Of a DNA stretch of 64,000 nucleotides, positions 47,772 through 56,191 are shown piece after piece (the stretch's first letter is position 1; the number at the start of each line of letters is the position of its first letter). The stretch is from NCBI GenBank assembly GCA_963789005.1, contig CAWBIZ010000009.1, positions 62,001 through 126,000 of the forward strand, written 5' to 3'. Both the position numbers and the translations under genes were made by a program. The notes beneath the pieces are model-generated. The model saw nothing but the letters and a program-made list of their open reading frames with translations, made no database searches and had not been told where the DNA came from. The stretch comes from DASSUW01 sp963789005 (lineage in GTDB: Bacteria; Actinomycetota; Thermoleophilia; Solirubrobacterales; Solirubrobacteraceae).

Positions 47772-49084
47772 GCGAGCACCCGCTCCCAGTGCGCGACCGC
47801 GCCTGCGGCGATCGTGGCGACCACACGGCCGCGCAGCGTGCGCCCGTCGAAGCAGCAGTTGTCGGCCTTGCTCTCGTAGCCGTGCTCGCCCACCACCCAC
47901 TCCGCGTCGAGGTCGACGAGGCAGAGGTCCGCCGGCCGCCCGCGCTCGATCGCGGGCAGCGGGACGTTGAGCAGCGCGGCGCCGCTCGACAGCTTGTCGA
48001 CGACCAGGCCGAGCGGGAGGACGCCGGGCAGGACGAGCTCCGTGAAGAGCGCCGCGAACGCGGTCTCGAGCCCGGTGGTGCCCATCGGCGCCTCCTCGAA
48101 CGGCACCTCCTTCTCCTCGCGCGCGTGCGGGGCGTGGTCGGTTGCGATGCAGTCGATCGTGCCGTCTCGGAGGCCCGCGATCAGCGCCTGCCGGTCCTCC
48201 TCGGCGCGCAGCGGCGGGTTCATCTTCAGCCGCGTGTCGAGCTCGTCGAGCAGGGCCTGGTCGGTGAGCGTGAGGTGGTGCGGCGAGGCCTCGGCCGTGA
48301 CCCGCACCCCACCGGCCTTGGCGGCGGCGACCGCCGCGACCGACTCGCGCGCGCTCAGGTGCTGGATGTGGATTCGCCCGTCCTCGTAGCCGGCCAGCGC
48401 GGCGTCGCGGGCGATCAGCGTCGACTCGGAGACCGACGGGATGCCGGCCAGCCCCAGCCGCGCGGACACCGCGCCCTCGTGCATGACGCCGCGGCCCGAC
48501 AGCGTCGGGTCCTCCTCGTGTAGGCACAGCACGCCGCCCGCGAGGCGCTGGTACTGGAGCGCCTTGCGCAGGATCCCGGCCCGGTGGACCGGCTTGCCGT
48601 CGTCGGTGAAGCCGAGCGCCCCGGCGTCGCGCAGCTCGGCCATCTCGGTCAGCGCCTCGCCGCCGAGCCCGCGCGTGACGGCGGCCAGGAAGCCGACCGG
48701 CACCCGCGCGTCGCGGCGGGCCTGCTCGCGCAGCGCGATGAGCACGGACGCCGAGTCGACCGTCGGGTCGGTGTTGGGCATCGCCGCCACGGCCACGTAG
48801 CCGCCGGCGGCCGCCGCCCGGGTGCCGCTCTCGAGCGTCTCCTTGTGCTCCTGCCCGGGCGTGCGCAGGTGCACGTGCGGGTCGACGAAGCCGGGGAAGA
48901 GGTGCCGGCCCTCGCCCTCGATCGTCTCGACGCCGTCCGGCGCCTCGAGGTCATGGCCGAGCTCGGCGATCTCACCGCCGCGGACCAGCACGTCGAGCGG
49001 TCCGTCGATCCCGGCGCGCGGGTCGAGCACGTGGGCGCCGCGGATCAGCAGGTCGGCGGCGGGGGTCGGGCGCGAGTCGAGCAT
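47768..49084 (-). CDS. pyrC: Dihydroorotase
   Basis: PyrC cyclises carbamoyl aspartate. The 438-residue amidohydrolase has the zinc motif DPHVHLRTPGQ, the lysine/His region LHEEDP, IQHLSARESV, EASPHHL and the catalytic aspartate in ATDHAPH. The length and motifs fit the Gram-positive class-I type. ATG 49084 lies one base after the pyrB stop. Confidence 0.96.
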   Translation of the reverse strand: MLDSRPTPAADLLIRGAHVLDPRAGIDGPLDVLVRGGEIAELGHDLEAPDGVETIEGEGRHLFPGFVDPHVHLRTPGQEHKETLESGTRAAAAGGYVAVAAMPNTDPTVDSASVLIALREQARRDARVPVGFLAAVTRGLGGEALTEMAELRDAGALGFTDDGKPVHRAGILRKALQYQRLAGGVLCLHEEDPTLSGRGVMHEGAVSARLGLAGIPSVSESTLIARDAALAGYEDGRIHIQHLSARESVAAVAAAKAGGVRVTAEASPHHLTLTDQALLDELDTRLKMNPPLRAEEDRQALIAGLRDGTIDCIATDHAPHAREEKEVPFEEAPMGTTGLETAFAALFTELVLPGVLPLGLVVDKLSSGAALLNVPLPAIERGRPADLCLVDLDAEWVVGEHGYESKADNCCFDGRTLRGRVVATIAAGAVAHWERVLA

Positions 49085-49085
49085 G

Positions 49086-50021
49086 TCAGGCGACCGCCGC
49101 GATCGCCGGGGCGGCCTGGGGCGCGCCGCGGCCCGCCAGCAGCTCGAACAGGACCGCCATCCGCACGACGACGCCGGCCGCGACCTGCTGGCCGATGATC
49201 GCCTGCGGGGAGTCGATGACCTCGGCGGCCAGCTCCACCCCGCGATTGACCGGGCCGGGATGCATCAGCACCTGGCCGGGCGCGAGCCGGCGCCCGTCGA
49301 TCTGGTAGCGGGCGGCGTACTCGCGCAGCGAGGGGACGAAGGAGTCGGTCATCCGCTCGTTCTGCATCCGCAGCGCGTAGACGACGTCGGCCTCGTGCAG
49401 GCGGTCGAGCGTGTACTCGACGTCGCAGCCGAGCGCCTCGATGTCGCGCGGGATCAGCGTCGGCGGCCCGCACACGGTCACGCGCGCGCCCATCATCCGG
49501 TACGCGTGGATGCACGAGCGGGCGACGCGCGAGTGCAACACGTCGCCGACGATCCAGATGCTCGCGCCGTCGAGCGAGCCGATGCGGTCGCGCAGCGCAT
49601 AGACGTCGAGCAGCGCCTGCGTCGGGTGCTCGTGCTTGCCGTCGCCGGCGTTCACGACGCCCGCGTCGGTCCAGCGGGCGACGAGGTGCGCGGCCCCGAC
49701 GTGCGGCGTGCGGATCACGATCAGGTCGGGCCGGTAGGCGGACAGCGTCTGCACCGTGTCCTTGAGCGACTCGCCCTTCTCGACCGCCGAGCCGCCGGCC
49801 GCGAAGTTCACGACGTCGGCGCTCAGCGCCTTGGCCGCCAGCTCGAAGCTCGAGCGCGTGCGCGTGGAGGCCTCGTAGAAGAGGTTGAGCACGCGCCGGC
49901 CGCGCAGCGCGGGCACCTTCTTGATCTCGCGCTCGGAGACCTCGGTGAAAGACTTCGCGCGGTCCAGGATGCGCTCGATCACGGGGCGGTCGAGGTCCTC
50001 GATCGACAGCAGGTGCCTCAT
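49086..50021 (-). CDS. pyrB: Aspartate carbamoyltransferase catalytic subunit
   Basis: PyrB joins carbamoyl phosphate and aspartate. The 311-residue protein shows the carbamoyl-phosphate loop FYEASTRTRSSFE, GGSAVEKGESLKDT, HPTQALLDVY, and the aspartate-binding HPGPVNRGVE. No regulatory subunit (pyrI) is nearby, as expected outside enteric bacteria. The ATG overlaps the pyrR stop (ATGA). Confidence 0.96.
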   Translation of the reverse strand: MRHLLSIEDLDRPVIERILDRAKSFTEVSEREIKKVPALRGRRVLNLFYEASTRTRSSFELAAKALSADVVNFAAGGSAVEKGESLKDTVQTLSAYRPDLIVIRTPHVGAAHLVARWTDAGVVNAGDGKHEHPTQALLDVYALRDRIGSLDGASIWIVGDVLHSRVARSCIHAYRMMGARVTVCGPPTLIPRDIEALGCDVEYTLDRLHEADVVYALRMQNERMTDSFVPSLREYAARYQIDGRRLAPGQVLMHPGPVNRGVELAAEVIDSPQAIIGQQVAAGVVVRMAVLFELLAGRGAPQAAPAIAAVA

Positions 50022-50566
50022 GCGAGCGCCTCCTCGAGCGTGGTGATGGCGACCTCGTCGACCCCGTCGAGCTCGGACACGCGGACGTTGACCCGCTCGC
50101 CGCGGGCCGTGGGCAGGTTCTTGCCGACGTAGTCGGGCCGGATCGGCAGCTCGCGGTGGCCGCGATCGGCGAGCACGGCGAGCTGCACGCGGGCAGGGCG
50201 CCCGTAGTCGAACAGCGCCTCGATCCCGGCGCGCACCGTGCGGCCGGTGTAGAGCACGTCGTCGACGAGGACGACGGTGTACTCCTCGAGCCGGAACGGC
50301 AGGTGCGAGGCGTGCACGGCCGGGTCGACCGGCCGGCTTGCCACGTCGTCGCGGTAGAAGGCGATGTCGATGTCCCCGAGCGGGACGTCCTCCTCGAGCA
50401 GGTCGCACACGAGCTGGTGCACCCGCTTCGCGAGATGCGCGCCGCGCCGGTGGATCCCGACGAGCGCGACGGGCTGCTCGGCGTTCTTCTCGACGATCTC
50501 GTGCGCGATCCGCACGAGCGTCCGCCGGATGTCGTCCTCGTCGAGGACGACCTTTGCATGGTTCAT
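50018..50566 (-). CDS. pyrR: Pyrimidine operon regulator / uracil phosphoribosyltransferase
   Basis: PyrR binds pyr mRNA when UMP is high and also has uracil phosphoribosyltransferase activity. The 182-residue protein has the PRPP motif VVLVDDVLYTGRTVRAG and the conserved ALVGIHRRGAHLA segment. ATG 50566 is placed nine bases after AGGAAGG. A PyrR-type binding hairpin directly precedes that ribosome site. It is the first gene of the pyrimidine cluster, which runs to pyrD. Confidence 0.95.
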   Translation of the reverse strand: MNHAKVVLDEDDIRRTLVRIAHEIVEKNAEQPVALVGIHRRGAHLAKRVHQLVCDLLEEDVPLGDIDIAFYRDDVASRPVDPAVHASHLPFRLEEYTVVLVDDVLYTGRTVRAGIEALFDYGRPARVQLAVLADRGHRELPIRPDYVGKNLPTARGERVNVRVSELDGVDEVAITTLEEALA

Positions 50567-50573
50567 CCGCACG

Positions 50574-50598
50574 TTCCTTCCTGGCCTCACGGGACCGG
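50574..50598 (-). promoter_or_regulatory. Candidate PyrR-binding RNA hairpin next to the pyrR ribosome site
   Basis: On the minus strand GGTCCCGTGAGGCC (50596-50583) fits the PyrR loop consensus ARUCCNGNGAGGYU at nearly every position. It folds as a short GG/CC hairpin with the CNGNGA loop. AGGAAGG, the pyrR Shine-Dalgarno, follows at 50582-50576. Translational repression at such a site is described for mycobacterial pyrR. Confidence 0.7.
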
Positions 50599-50628
50599 GT
50601 TAAAGGGACGGCGGGGAAACTAGCAGCG

Positions 50629-50952
50629 TCAGCGGACGGCGCGGAGCCGTTCGAGGAACCAGCGAGAACCTTCGGCGGCGCAGGCGTCCGGCGTGCCGGA
50701 GACGCCCAGGCCGCCGACCGACTCGTCGGCGGACAGCAACGAGCCGTCGTAGTCGACGCGCAGGGAGGTCACGACGCCGTCGTCGCCGACGACGTCGACG
50801 TACGTGGCGAGCACGCCGTCGACGACGTACGCGCCCGAGTGGTGGGGGTCGATCCCCGCCGGCCAGTCGAGCGCGTGCCGGCGCAGCGCCATCAGGAAGC
50901 GGCCCTGCACGGGGGCGCACTCGTCGTCGAGGCGGAACCAGGGCGCGCTCAC
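50629..50952 (-). CDS. Conserved-looking hypothetical protein
   Basis: A 107-residue soluble protein that I do not recognise. It contains WFRLDDECAPVQGRFLMALRRHALDWP near the start and an acidic central beta-rich part (YVVDGVLATYVDVVGDDGVVTSLRVDYDG, in short strands). No signal peptide or membrane helix is present. The GTG start overlaps the RNase Z stop (GTGA), so the two are coupled. It lies just upstream of pyrR on the same strand. Confidence 0.7.
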   Translation of the reverse strand: MSAPWFRLDDECAPVQGRFLMALRRHALDWPAGIDPHHSGAYVVDGVLATYVDVVGDDGVVTSLRVDYDGSLLSADESVGGLGVSGTPDACAAEGSRWFLERLRAVR

Positions 50953-51896
50953 GACGCTTCCACCGGCTCGGGCTCGGGCTTCACCAGCGCGGGCTCGCCG
51001 CGCTCGGGGAACGGCACGGCGATCTCGTCGAAGTCGCGCGGCACGACGGTGTTGGGGAAAGCGGCGCGGGCCTCGTCGCGGATGTCGCGCGGGAAGTAGC
51101 GCGTGGACAGGTGGGTGAGCGCGAGCAGGCGGACCTCGGCGTGGCGTGCGATCTCGGCCGCCTGGCGGGCCGTCGAGTGGCCGGTGTCGCGCGCGCGGTC
51201 GCGCTCGTCCTCGAGGAACGTCGCCTCGTGGACGAGCAGGTCGGCGTGGTGGGCGTAGACCTCGACGGCCTCACACGGCGCGGTGTCGCCGGAGATGACG
51301 ATCCGGCGGCCGGGGCGCGCCTCCCCCATCACCTGCTCGGGCCGCACGCCGTCGACCGTCTCCCCCCGCTGGATCCGTCCCCAGGCCGGCCCTTCCGGCA
51401 GACCGAGCCCGCGGGCGGCAGCGACGTCGAACCGCCCGGGGCGCTCGTCCTCGACGAAGGCGTAGCCGTAGGCCTCGATCCGGTGCTTGACGGAGAACGG
51501 CACGATCGCGAACGACCCGAACCGGACCTCCTCGTGGGGCTCGAGCTCGACCGTGGTCAGCGGGTAGCCGGTGCGCCCGATCACGACCGGCCGCATCGCC
51601 GCCCACACGCGCGCGAGGCCCGGCGGGCCGTAGATGGTCAGCGGCCGCTCGCGCGAGCGCAGGTCGAACGTCTTCACCATTCCGAGCAGGCCGAGCCAGT
51701 GGTCGAGATGCAGGTGGGTGACGAAGATCGCATCCAGCTCGGGCAGGCCGACGGAGCGCAGCAGCTGCTGCTGCGTCCCCTCGCCGCAGTCGATCAGGAT
51801 CCGCTCGCCGCCGGCGCGCAGCAACAGCGCGGGAAGCCCCCGCCGTGCCGTGGGCACCGAGCCGGCCGTGCCGGCGAAGAACAGCGAGACGTCCAT
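50949..51896 (-). CDS. rnz: Ribonuclease Z-like metallo-beta-lactamase
   Basis: RNase Z trims tRNA 3' ends. The 315-residue protein has DCGEGTQQQLLR, the zinc motif HLHLDH at 61-66, the ISGDTAPCEA aspartate and the GHSTARQAAEIA/ALTHLSTRY segments of the short-form family. tRNA-Arg, which lacks an encoded CCA, lies 0.5 kb away, although the adjacency is probably chance. ATG 51896. Confidence 0.93.
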   Translation of the reverse strand: MDVSLFFAGTAGSVPTARRGLPALLLRAGGERILIDCGEGTQQQLLRSVGLPELDAIFVTHLHLDHWLGLLGMVKTFDLRSRERPLTIYGPPGLARVWAAMRPVVIGRTGYPLTTVELEPHEEVRFGSFAIVPFSVKHRIEAYGYAFVEDERPGRFDVAAARGLGLPEGPAWGRIQRGETVDGVRPEQVMGEARPGRRIVISGDTAPCEAVEVYAHHADLLVHEATFLEDERDRARDTGHSTARQAAEIARHAEVRLLALTHLSTRYFPRDIRDEARAAFPNTVVPRDFDEIAVPFPERGEPALVKPEPEPVEAS

Positions 51897-51908
51897 GGTG
51901 ATTCGAGG

Positions 51909-52406
51909 TTAGCCCTCGAGCACGACGAGCTCGAACGCGATCCGGCCGTCCTGTGCGGTTGCGACGCCCATCGTGTGGTGCGGCGCCCGCCGGCGCTCGG
52001 TCGGCGAGCCGGGGTTGAAGATCGTGAAGCTGCCGCCTGCGTCGAGCTCGAGCAGCGGCATGTGCGAGTGGCCGAACACGACCGCGTGAGTGTCCGGGAA
52101 CCGGCGCTTCAGGCGTGCGAGGCGCCCGTCGGCGGGCCCGCTGTCGTGCAGCATCGCGATCCGCGCTCCGTCCGCCTCCACGATCCGCGTCAGCGGCAGC
52201 CGCGCCTGCAGCTCGATCGAGTCCACGTTCCCACGCACGGCGTGCACGGGCGGCCCGAGCGCCTCGATCTCGGCGAGCACCTCGGCCTCCATCACGTCCC
52301 CGGCGTGCAGGATCAGGTCCGCCGCGCGAAGCCGCTCGACACACTCCCGCGGGAGCGTCCGACCCCGCCGCGGCATGTGCGTATCGCTGATGATCGCGAG
52401 CTCCAC
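51909..52406 (-). CDS. YfcE/MJ0936-type metallophosphoesterase
   Basis: A 165-residue calcineurin-like phosphodiesterase with the metal motifs IISDTHMP, HAGDVM, VRGNVD, HDSG and GHSHMP. This size and order match the YfcE/Vps29-like family of small phosphodiesterases. The natural substrate is unknown; a role in cyclic nucleotide or phosphodiester metabolism is possible. GTG 52406 is preceded by GGGAGC at good spacing. An ATG at 52424 would start four bases from the divergent tRNA gene. Confidence 0.88.
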   Translation of the reverse strand: MELAIISDTHMPRRGRTLPRECVERLRAADLILHAGDVMEAEVLAEIEALGPPVHAVRGNVDSIELQARLPLTRIVEADGARIAMLHDSGPADGRLARLKRRFPDTHAVVFGHSHMPLLELDAGGSFTIFNPGSPTERRRAPHHTMGVATAQDGRIAFELVVLEG

Positions 52407-52427
52407 ACCGCTAAGCTCCCACATCCG

Positions 52428-52791
<364 letters not shown>

Positions 52792-52805
<14 letters not shown>

Positions 52806-53202
52806 TGTGCGCCGCGCCCCGGCTCGGGTGGATCTCGAGGTGCCGATCGAGCCCGGTGAGGTCGAACACGCGCCGGACCGGGCCGGCGGGGCAGATGAGG
52901 ACCAGGCGGCGGTCAACGTCCGCCAGTAGCGCCCGGATCCTCGCCACGGCGTGGATTCCGGTGGAGTCCATGAACGTGGCGGCGGTGAGATCGAGCCAGA
53001 CCTCGAAGGCGCGGTCGGCGGCCGACTCGAGCGCCTCCTGCAGAGCCGGGGCGGTGGTCATGTCGATCTCGCCGGTCACCGATAGCACCGCGCGCCGGCC
53101 GACGAACATCGTGTCGACGGTGAACGGCGGTGTTGCCGGCCCGCTCAGCCGATCCGTGTGCGTCGCGTGCGCCTCTGGCGCCGTGACTGATGCGTCGAGC
53201 AT
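52792..53202 (-). CDS. STAS-domain anti-sigma-factor antagonist-like protein
   Basis: A second STAS protein of 136 residues with an extra N-terminal segment of about 28 residues. The domain shows LSVTGEIDMTTAPALQEAL and the site FMDSTGIHAV (S80 or T81). It is the first gene of a two-gene minus-strand unit with the shorter STAS protein. Two adjacent antagonists suggest a small partner-switching system whose kinase and sigma factor are elsewhere. Confidence 0.85.
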
Positions 53203-53386
53203 TGAATCTCCTGTACGAAAAGTAGCTTCGATCAGGAGACTGTTGCGCGAACCGATCAGGTCCGCGAAACCGCCTACCGCTGCTGGACGTCGGAGGCGGC
53301 AAGGCTTGCCACCGCTTCCGCAATCGACGGTCCATCATAGCCGAGCGAGGTCGTCGACCCCAGGCTTGCGACGATACGCTGGCGCG

Positions 53387-53803
53387 ATGAGCGACGGTGC
53401 CAGGGCAGAGACGCCCAACCTCCAGGGTGGCGACATGCTCGCCCGGATCTCGGACGAGATGGTCACCGCGAAGAAGAAGTTCTTCGGCAAGGGCCCCGAG
53501 CAGGCCAAGAGCTACATGCTCGACGACCTGCTCATCACCGTCATGCGCGGCGGGTTGACGACGGCCGAGCAGACGATGCTCAGGTTCGGCCAGGAGGACA
53601 TGATCCGCCAGTTCCGCCAGCTGTTCGAGAACGAGATGACCGAGCATCTGACCGGCCTGGTCGAGCGGACGACGGGTCGCGCGGTCGTCAACTACCAGTC
53701 GCAGATCATGTTCGACCCCGACATCATCGTCGAGATGTTCTTCTTCGCCGAGCCTCGCCAGGACGGCATCGAGGCGACGGTCGAAGGTCAGGTCCGGGAC
53801 TAA
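53387..53803 (+). CDS. DUF2294 family protein
   Basis: A 138-residue protein with the DUF2294 pattern: KKKFFGKGPEQAKSYMLDDLLITVMRGGLTTAEQ in its first half and LVERTTGRAVVNYQSQIMFDPDIIVEMFFF in its second half, both seen in shorter conserved blocks. Its biochemical role is unknown. It starts 184 bases from the divergent STAS unit. No ribosome site is obvious before ATG 53387. Confidence 0.75.
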   Translation: MSDGARAETPNLQGGDMLARISDEMVTAKKKFFGKGPEQAKSYMLDDLLITVMRGGLTTAEQTMLRFGQEDMIRQFRQLFENEMTEHLTGLVERTTGRAVVNYQSQIMFDPDIIVEMFFFAEPRQDGIEATVEGQVRD

Positions 53804-53902
53804 TCGCGACAGCGAGTGTTTGAGCGCCGGGGCCCTCGGAAAGACTGGCGCGATCGAGGGCATGCGGTGCGGACGCTCGTGGACTCACGAGTTGCTGCAC
53901 GT

Positions 53903-53934
53903 GACTTCGTCATTACACGGACGTCGACGAAGTC
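53903..53934. promoter_or_regulatory. Perfect 9-bp inverted repeat upstream of a small membrane-protein gene
   Basis: GACTTCGTC (53903-53911) and GACGAAGTC (53926-53934) are exact inverse copies 14 bases apart. A second short hairpin CTCGTG/CACGAG lies at 53877-53892. Both fall in the 226-base gap 53804-54029, which holds no gene. They may be an operator or leader structure for the gene at 54030. Confidence 0.4.
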
Positions 53935-54029
53935 CCGCTGCCCACGCCACGGCTCCCCGGAGAGGTGCGTTTCAGCCAGGGCTCGCGGACGGCGTTCACA
54001 TGAACCGCTATCCCCAAGGAGTCGCCACT

Positions 54030-54338
54030 ATGGCAACCTCTTCCGCAGCACCAGGCCGGACTTCGGCCGACAGCCGCAACTTGGCCGACCGGGCCCCCGT
54101 CCGTCGCAGCACCGAGACCAAGTCGGCGTTCAAGACGACCGAGATGATCGCCTACGTCGTGGCGACCGCCGGCGTGCTGATCGCCGCGGCCCTCGTAGAC
54201 CAGGCGGACGCCGGCGGCCTCGGCGCCAAGCAGGCGTGGCTGTACGTGACCATCCTCACGGTCGGATACATGGTCAGCCGCGGACTCGCCAAGTCGGGCA
54301 GCCGCGACCCCTACACCGAGGACCGCGACGGCCGCTGA
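54030..54338 (+). CDS. Small two-helix membrane protein
   Basis: A 102-residue protein. A polar N-terminus of about 45 residues, rich in Ser/Ala/Arg, precedes two membrane helices (MIAYVVATAGVLIAAALV and AWLYVTILTVGYMVSRGL) joined by a short loop. A charged tail (SRDPYTEDRDGR) follows. AAGGAG at 54015-54020 fixes ATG 54030. I do not recognise a named family. A GC-rich hairpin follows the gene. Confidence 0.75.
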   Translation: MATSSAAPGRTSADSRNLADRAPVRRSTETKSAFKTTEMIAYVVATAGVLIAAALVDQADAGGLGAKQAWLYVTILTVGYMVSRGLAKSGSRDPYTEDRDGR

Positions 54339-54361
54339 GTCGCTCGCGAGATCCGCGCGAC

Positions 54362-54386
54362 ACCGGGTCCGCCCCGCGGACCCGGT
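54362..54386. terminator. Strong GC hairpin after the membrane-protein gene
   Basis: ACCGGGTCCGC / GCGGACCCGGT is a perfect 11-bp stem with a three-base loop, 24 bases after the stop at 54338. No T-run follows, so it is a hairpin-type terminator at best. Confidence 0.5.
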
Positions 54387-54525
54387 GGGCGTGCGGTCTT
54401 CTGGGTAGTGCCGGCACGTCGCCGCGGGCTTCGCGCCCGCCTTCCTCGCGCAGTTGCCAGGACGGCCACCAGGGGTGACAATCCTGGGAGGCGGGCAACT
54501 GTCAACCGCAGGGAGGGGAACGACC

Positions 54526-55515
54526 ATGACGGCGCTCGACGAGAGCAGGACAACCTCTGAGGCTGCGAGCGGACGTGTGGATCGGCGCCGGTTCCTGACC
54601 GGGGCGGCGGCCACGGCCGCGGCCGTCGGCACGCCGGGGGTCCTTGCCGCAGGCGCTTCCGCACACGGGCGCAAGCACGGCCACAGACACGGGCACGGGT
54701 CGGACCGGGTCCCGCGCGACCGGATCAGCATCCAGCTCTACACGCTCCGCGACCAGCTCGCGATCGACCTGCCGGGCACGCTCGCGGCGCTGCGCGCCAT
54801 CGGCTACCGGCGCGTGGAGCACGCCGGCTTCCACGGCCGCACGGCGGCGCAGTTCAAGGCCGCCCTCGACACGGTCGGGATCCGCGCGACGTCCGGCCAC
54901 GTGCAGATTCCGCAGCCGTTCAACGAGGCGGCCTGGAACGCATCGCTCCAGGATGCGCGCACGCTCGAGTCGATCTACATCGTGCAGCCGTTCTTCGGCA
55001 TCGACTTCGGCACCGGCGCCGTGGTTCGCGACCGCGCGACCTGGGCGGCGTTCGCGCGCGACATGAACCGCGCCGGGCAGATGGCCAAGGCGATGGGGAT
55101 CCGGCTCGGCTACCACAACCACAACTGGGAGTTCTTCCGGCTCACCGACGACCCGTCGCGGACCGCGTTCGACGTCCTCATCGAGGAGTTCGACCCTCGG
55201 TACGTGCACTTCGAGCTCGACCTGTTCTGGAGCTGGCGCGGCGCGCACGACCCGGTCGACATCCTCGAGCGGGTCGACGGGCGCGTGCGCCAGTACCACG
55301 TCAAGGACCTCAACCAGGCCGGCAGCTTCGAGGACGTCGGCCAGGGGCTGATCGACTTCGCGCGGATCTTCCGGGAGCAGGAGGTCGCCGAGTACATCGT
55401 CGAGCGCGACGACGCCGGGACCGCGCCGCGGGTGCCCGCCCAGGCGCTGGACACGGCGAGGGTCGGCTACGAGTACCTCGCGAACCTGCGCCTCCGGCGG
55501 CGCCACCGCCACTAG
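54526..55515 (+). CDS. Tat-exported TIM-barrel sugar isomerase/epimerase-like protein
   Basis: A 329-residue protein with a twin-arginine signal (DRRRFLTG at 19-26, then an alanine-rich helix). A histidine-rich spacer follows (eight or so His between residues 50 and 62), then an AP-endonuclease-2/xylose-isomerase-like barrel. The barrel shows ISIQLYTLRDQL, GYHNHNWEF, HFELDLFWSW and YHVKDLN, which supply the metal-binding Glu, Asp and His. Many such secreted barrels are sugar isomerases or 3-keto-sugar enzymes; the substrate is unknown. GGGAGGGGAA precedes ATG 54526. Confidence 0.85.
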   Translation: MTALDESRTTSEAASGRVDRRRFLTGAAATAAAVGTPGVLAAGASAHGRKHGHRHGHGSDRVPRDRISIQLYTLRDQLAIDLPGTLAALRAIGYRRVEHAGFHGRTAAQFKAALDTVGIRATSGHVQIPQPFNEAAWNASLQDARTLESIYIVQPFFGIDFGTGAVVRDRATWAAFARDMNRAGQMAKAMGIRLGYHNHNWEFFRLTDDPSRTAFDVLIEEFDPRYVHFELDLFWSWRGAHDPVDILERVDGRVRQYHVKDLNQAGSFEDVGQGLIDFARIFREQEVAEYIVERDDAGTAPRVPAQALDTARVGYEYLANLRLRRRHRH

Positions 55516-55535
55516 CGGCCACGCGGCTTGGCTTC

Positions 55536-55572
55536 GCACCCTGCCGGGCGCGCCAGGCGCCCGGCGGGGTGC
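55536..55572. terminator. Long bidirectional hairpin between convergent genes
   Basis: GCACCC-T-GCCGGGCGC and GCGCCCGGC-G-GGGTGC form a stem of about 16 bp with a five-base loop. It lies between the sugar-isomerase-like gene and the convergent small monooxygenase-like gene. No T-run is present. Confidence 0.65.
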
Positions 55573-55860
55573 CTAGCGCTTGACGATCTTGTGGACCTCG
55601 AAGATCTCCGGCGGGCTGGAGTACTCGATGTCGAGCTCGGCGAGCACGGGCATCTGCTGCAGCCGCTCGCCGAACGCCTCGAACTGCTCGCGCGATTGCC
55701 ATATCTCGCTGACTTGCAGGTCCCCGTCCGTGCCGAAGCAGACGTGAAACTCGAGACCGTCCGGGAGACGCTCGACGCCGGCCTCCTCCAACTGACGGGT
55801 GCTTTCGTCGTAGGTCTCGGCCGTCAGAGATGTGGGCTTGAAGCGGACAACGATGCTCAT
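55573..55860 (-). CDS. Small alpha/beta-barrel (antibiotic-monooxygenase-like) protein
   Basis: A 95-residue protein whose pattern suggests a dimeric ferredoxin-like barrel: MSIVVRFKPTSLTAETYDE, a central FHVCFGTDGDLQVSEIWQSREQFEAFGERL and a short final strand. These are features shared with ABM-domain and related small proteins. No catalytic residues can be named. It is preceded by a 99-base gap to the divergent zinc-ribbon gene. Confidence 0.65.
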   Translation of the reverse strand: MSIVVRFKPTSLTAETYDESTRQLEEAGVERLPDGLEFHVCFGTDGDLQVSEIWQSREQFEAFGERLQQMPVLAELDIEYSSPPEIFEVHKIVKR

Positions 55861-55959
55861 GGCGCTGTTCCTCCGTCCTCGGGACGCCGCACCCTAGTGA
55901 TGTACGCGCCAGTTCTTGGGTAGGACACATCAGCCCGTCCAAAGCGAGGGAGGATCCAG

Positions 55960-56136
55960 ATGGCTGATCCAGTACCGGCTGGCAGCGACGTGTCCTCGGG
56001 CACGTACAAGTGCACGAACTGCGGGTACGAGCTCGAAGTAAGCTCGACTCAGCATCTCCCGCCCTGCCCCGAGTGCGGCAACGGCAGCTACAACACCCTG
56101 AGCGGCGGGGATTCGAGCGACGATCCGTATCCGTAG
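55960..56136 (+). CDS. Small zinc-ribbon protein
   Basis: A 58-residue protein with two CxxC knuckles, KCTNCGYE and PCPECGNG, separated by about 13 residues. This is the rubredoxin-like zinc-ribbon layout (compare DUF1451-type proteins). A GGGAGG ribosome site lies about eight bases before ATG 55960. It ends with a Ser/Asp-rich tail. The role is unknown; it may bind a protein or nucleic acid. Confidence 0.8.
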   Translation: MADPVPAGSDVSSGTYKCTNCGYELEVSSTQHLPPCPECGNGSYNTLSGGDSSDDPYP

Positions 56137-56167
56137 GCGGTCAGCCGCCGAACTCGGCGCTCGAGCG

Positions 56168-56191
56168 GGTTCGAATCCTGCCGGGCGCGCT
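56168..56191 (+). repeat. Duplicated 3' end of tRNA-Arg(CCG): possible attachment-site remnant
   Basis: The 24 bases match positions 52479-52502 (T loop, T-stem 3' side and acceptor 3' strand of tRNA-Arg) at 22 of 24 positions. No 5' half of a tRNA precedes it. One of the two differences would convert the first acceptor pair from G-U to G-C, giving a more canonical tRNA end. The stop codon of the next gene overlaps its last two bases. Confidence 0.75.

Noticed and set aside
55539..55556. Third copy of the tRNA-Arg 3' end within the terminator hairpin
   Set aside because: CCTGCCGGGCGCGC recurs there, but it lacks the T-loop sequence and is explained by the GC hairpin.
56137..56191. A complete second tRNA gene
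   Set aside because: No 5' acceptor strand, D arm or anticodon arm could be folded upstream of the T-arm sequence; only the 3' part is present.
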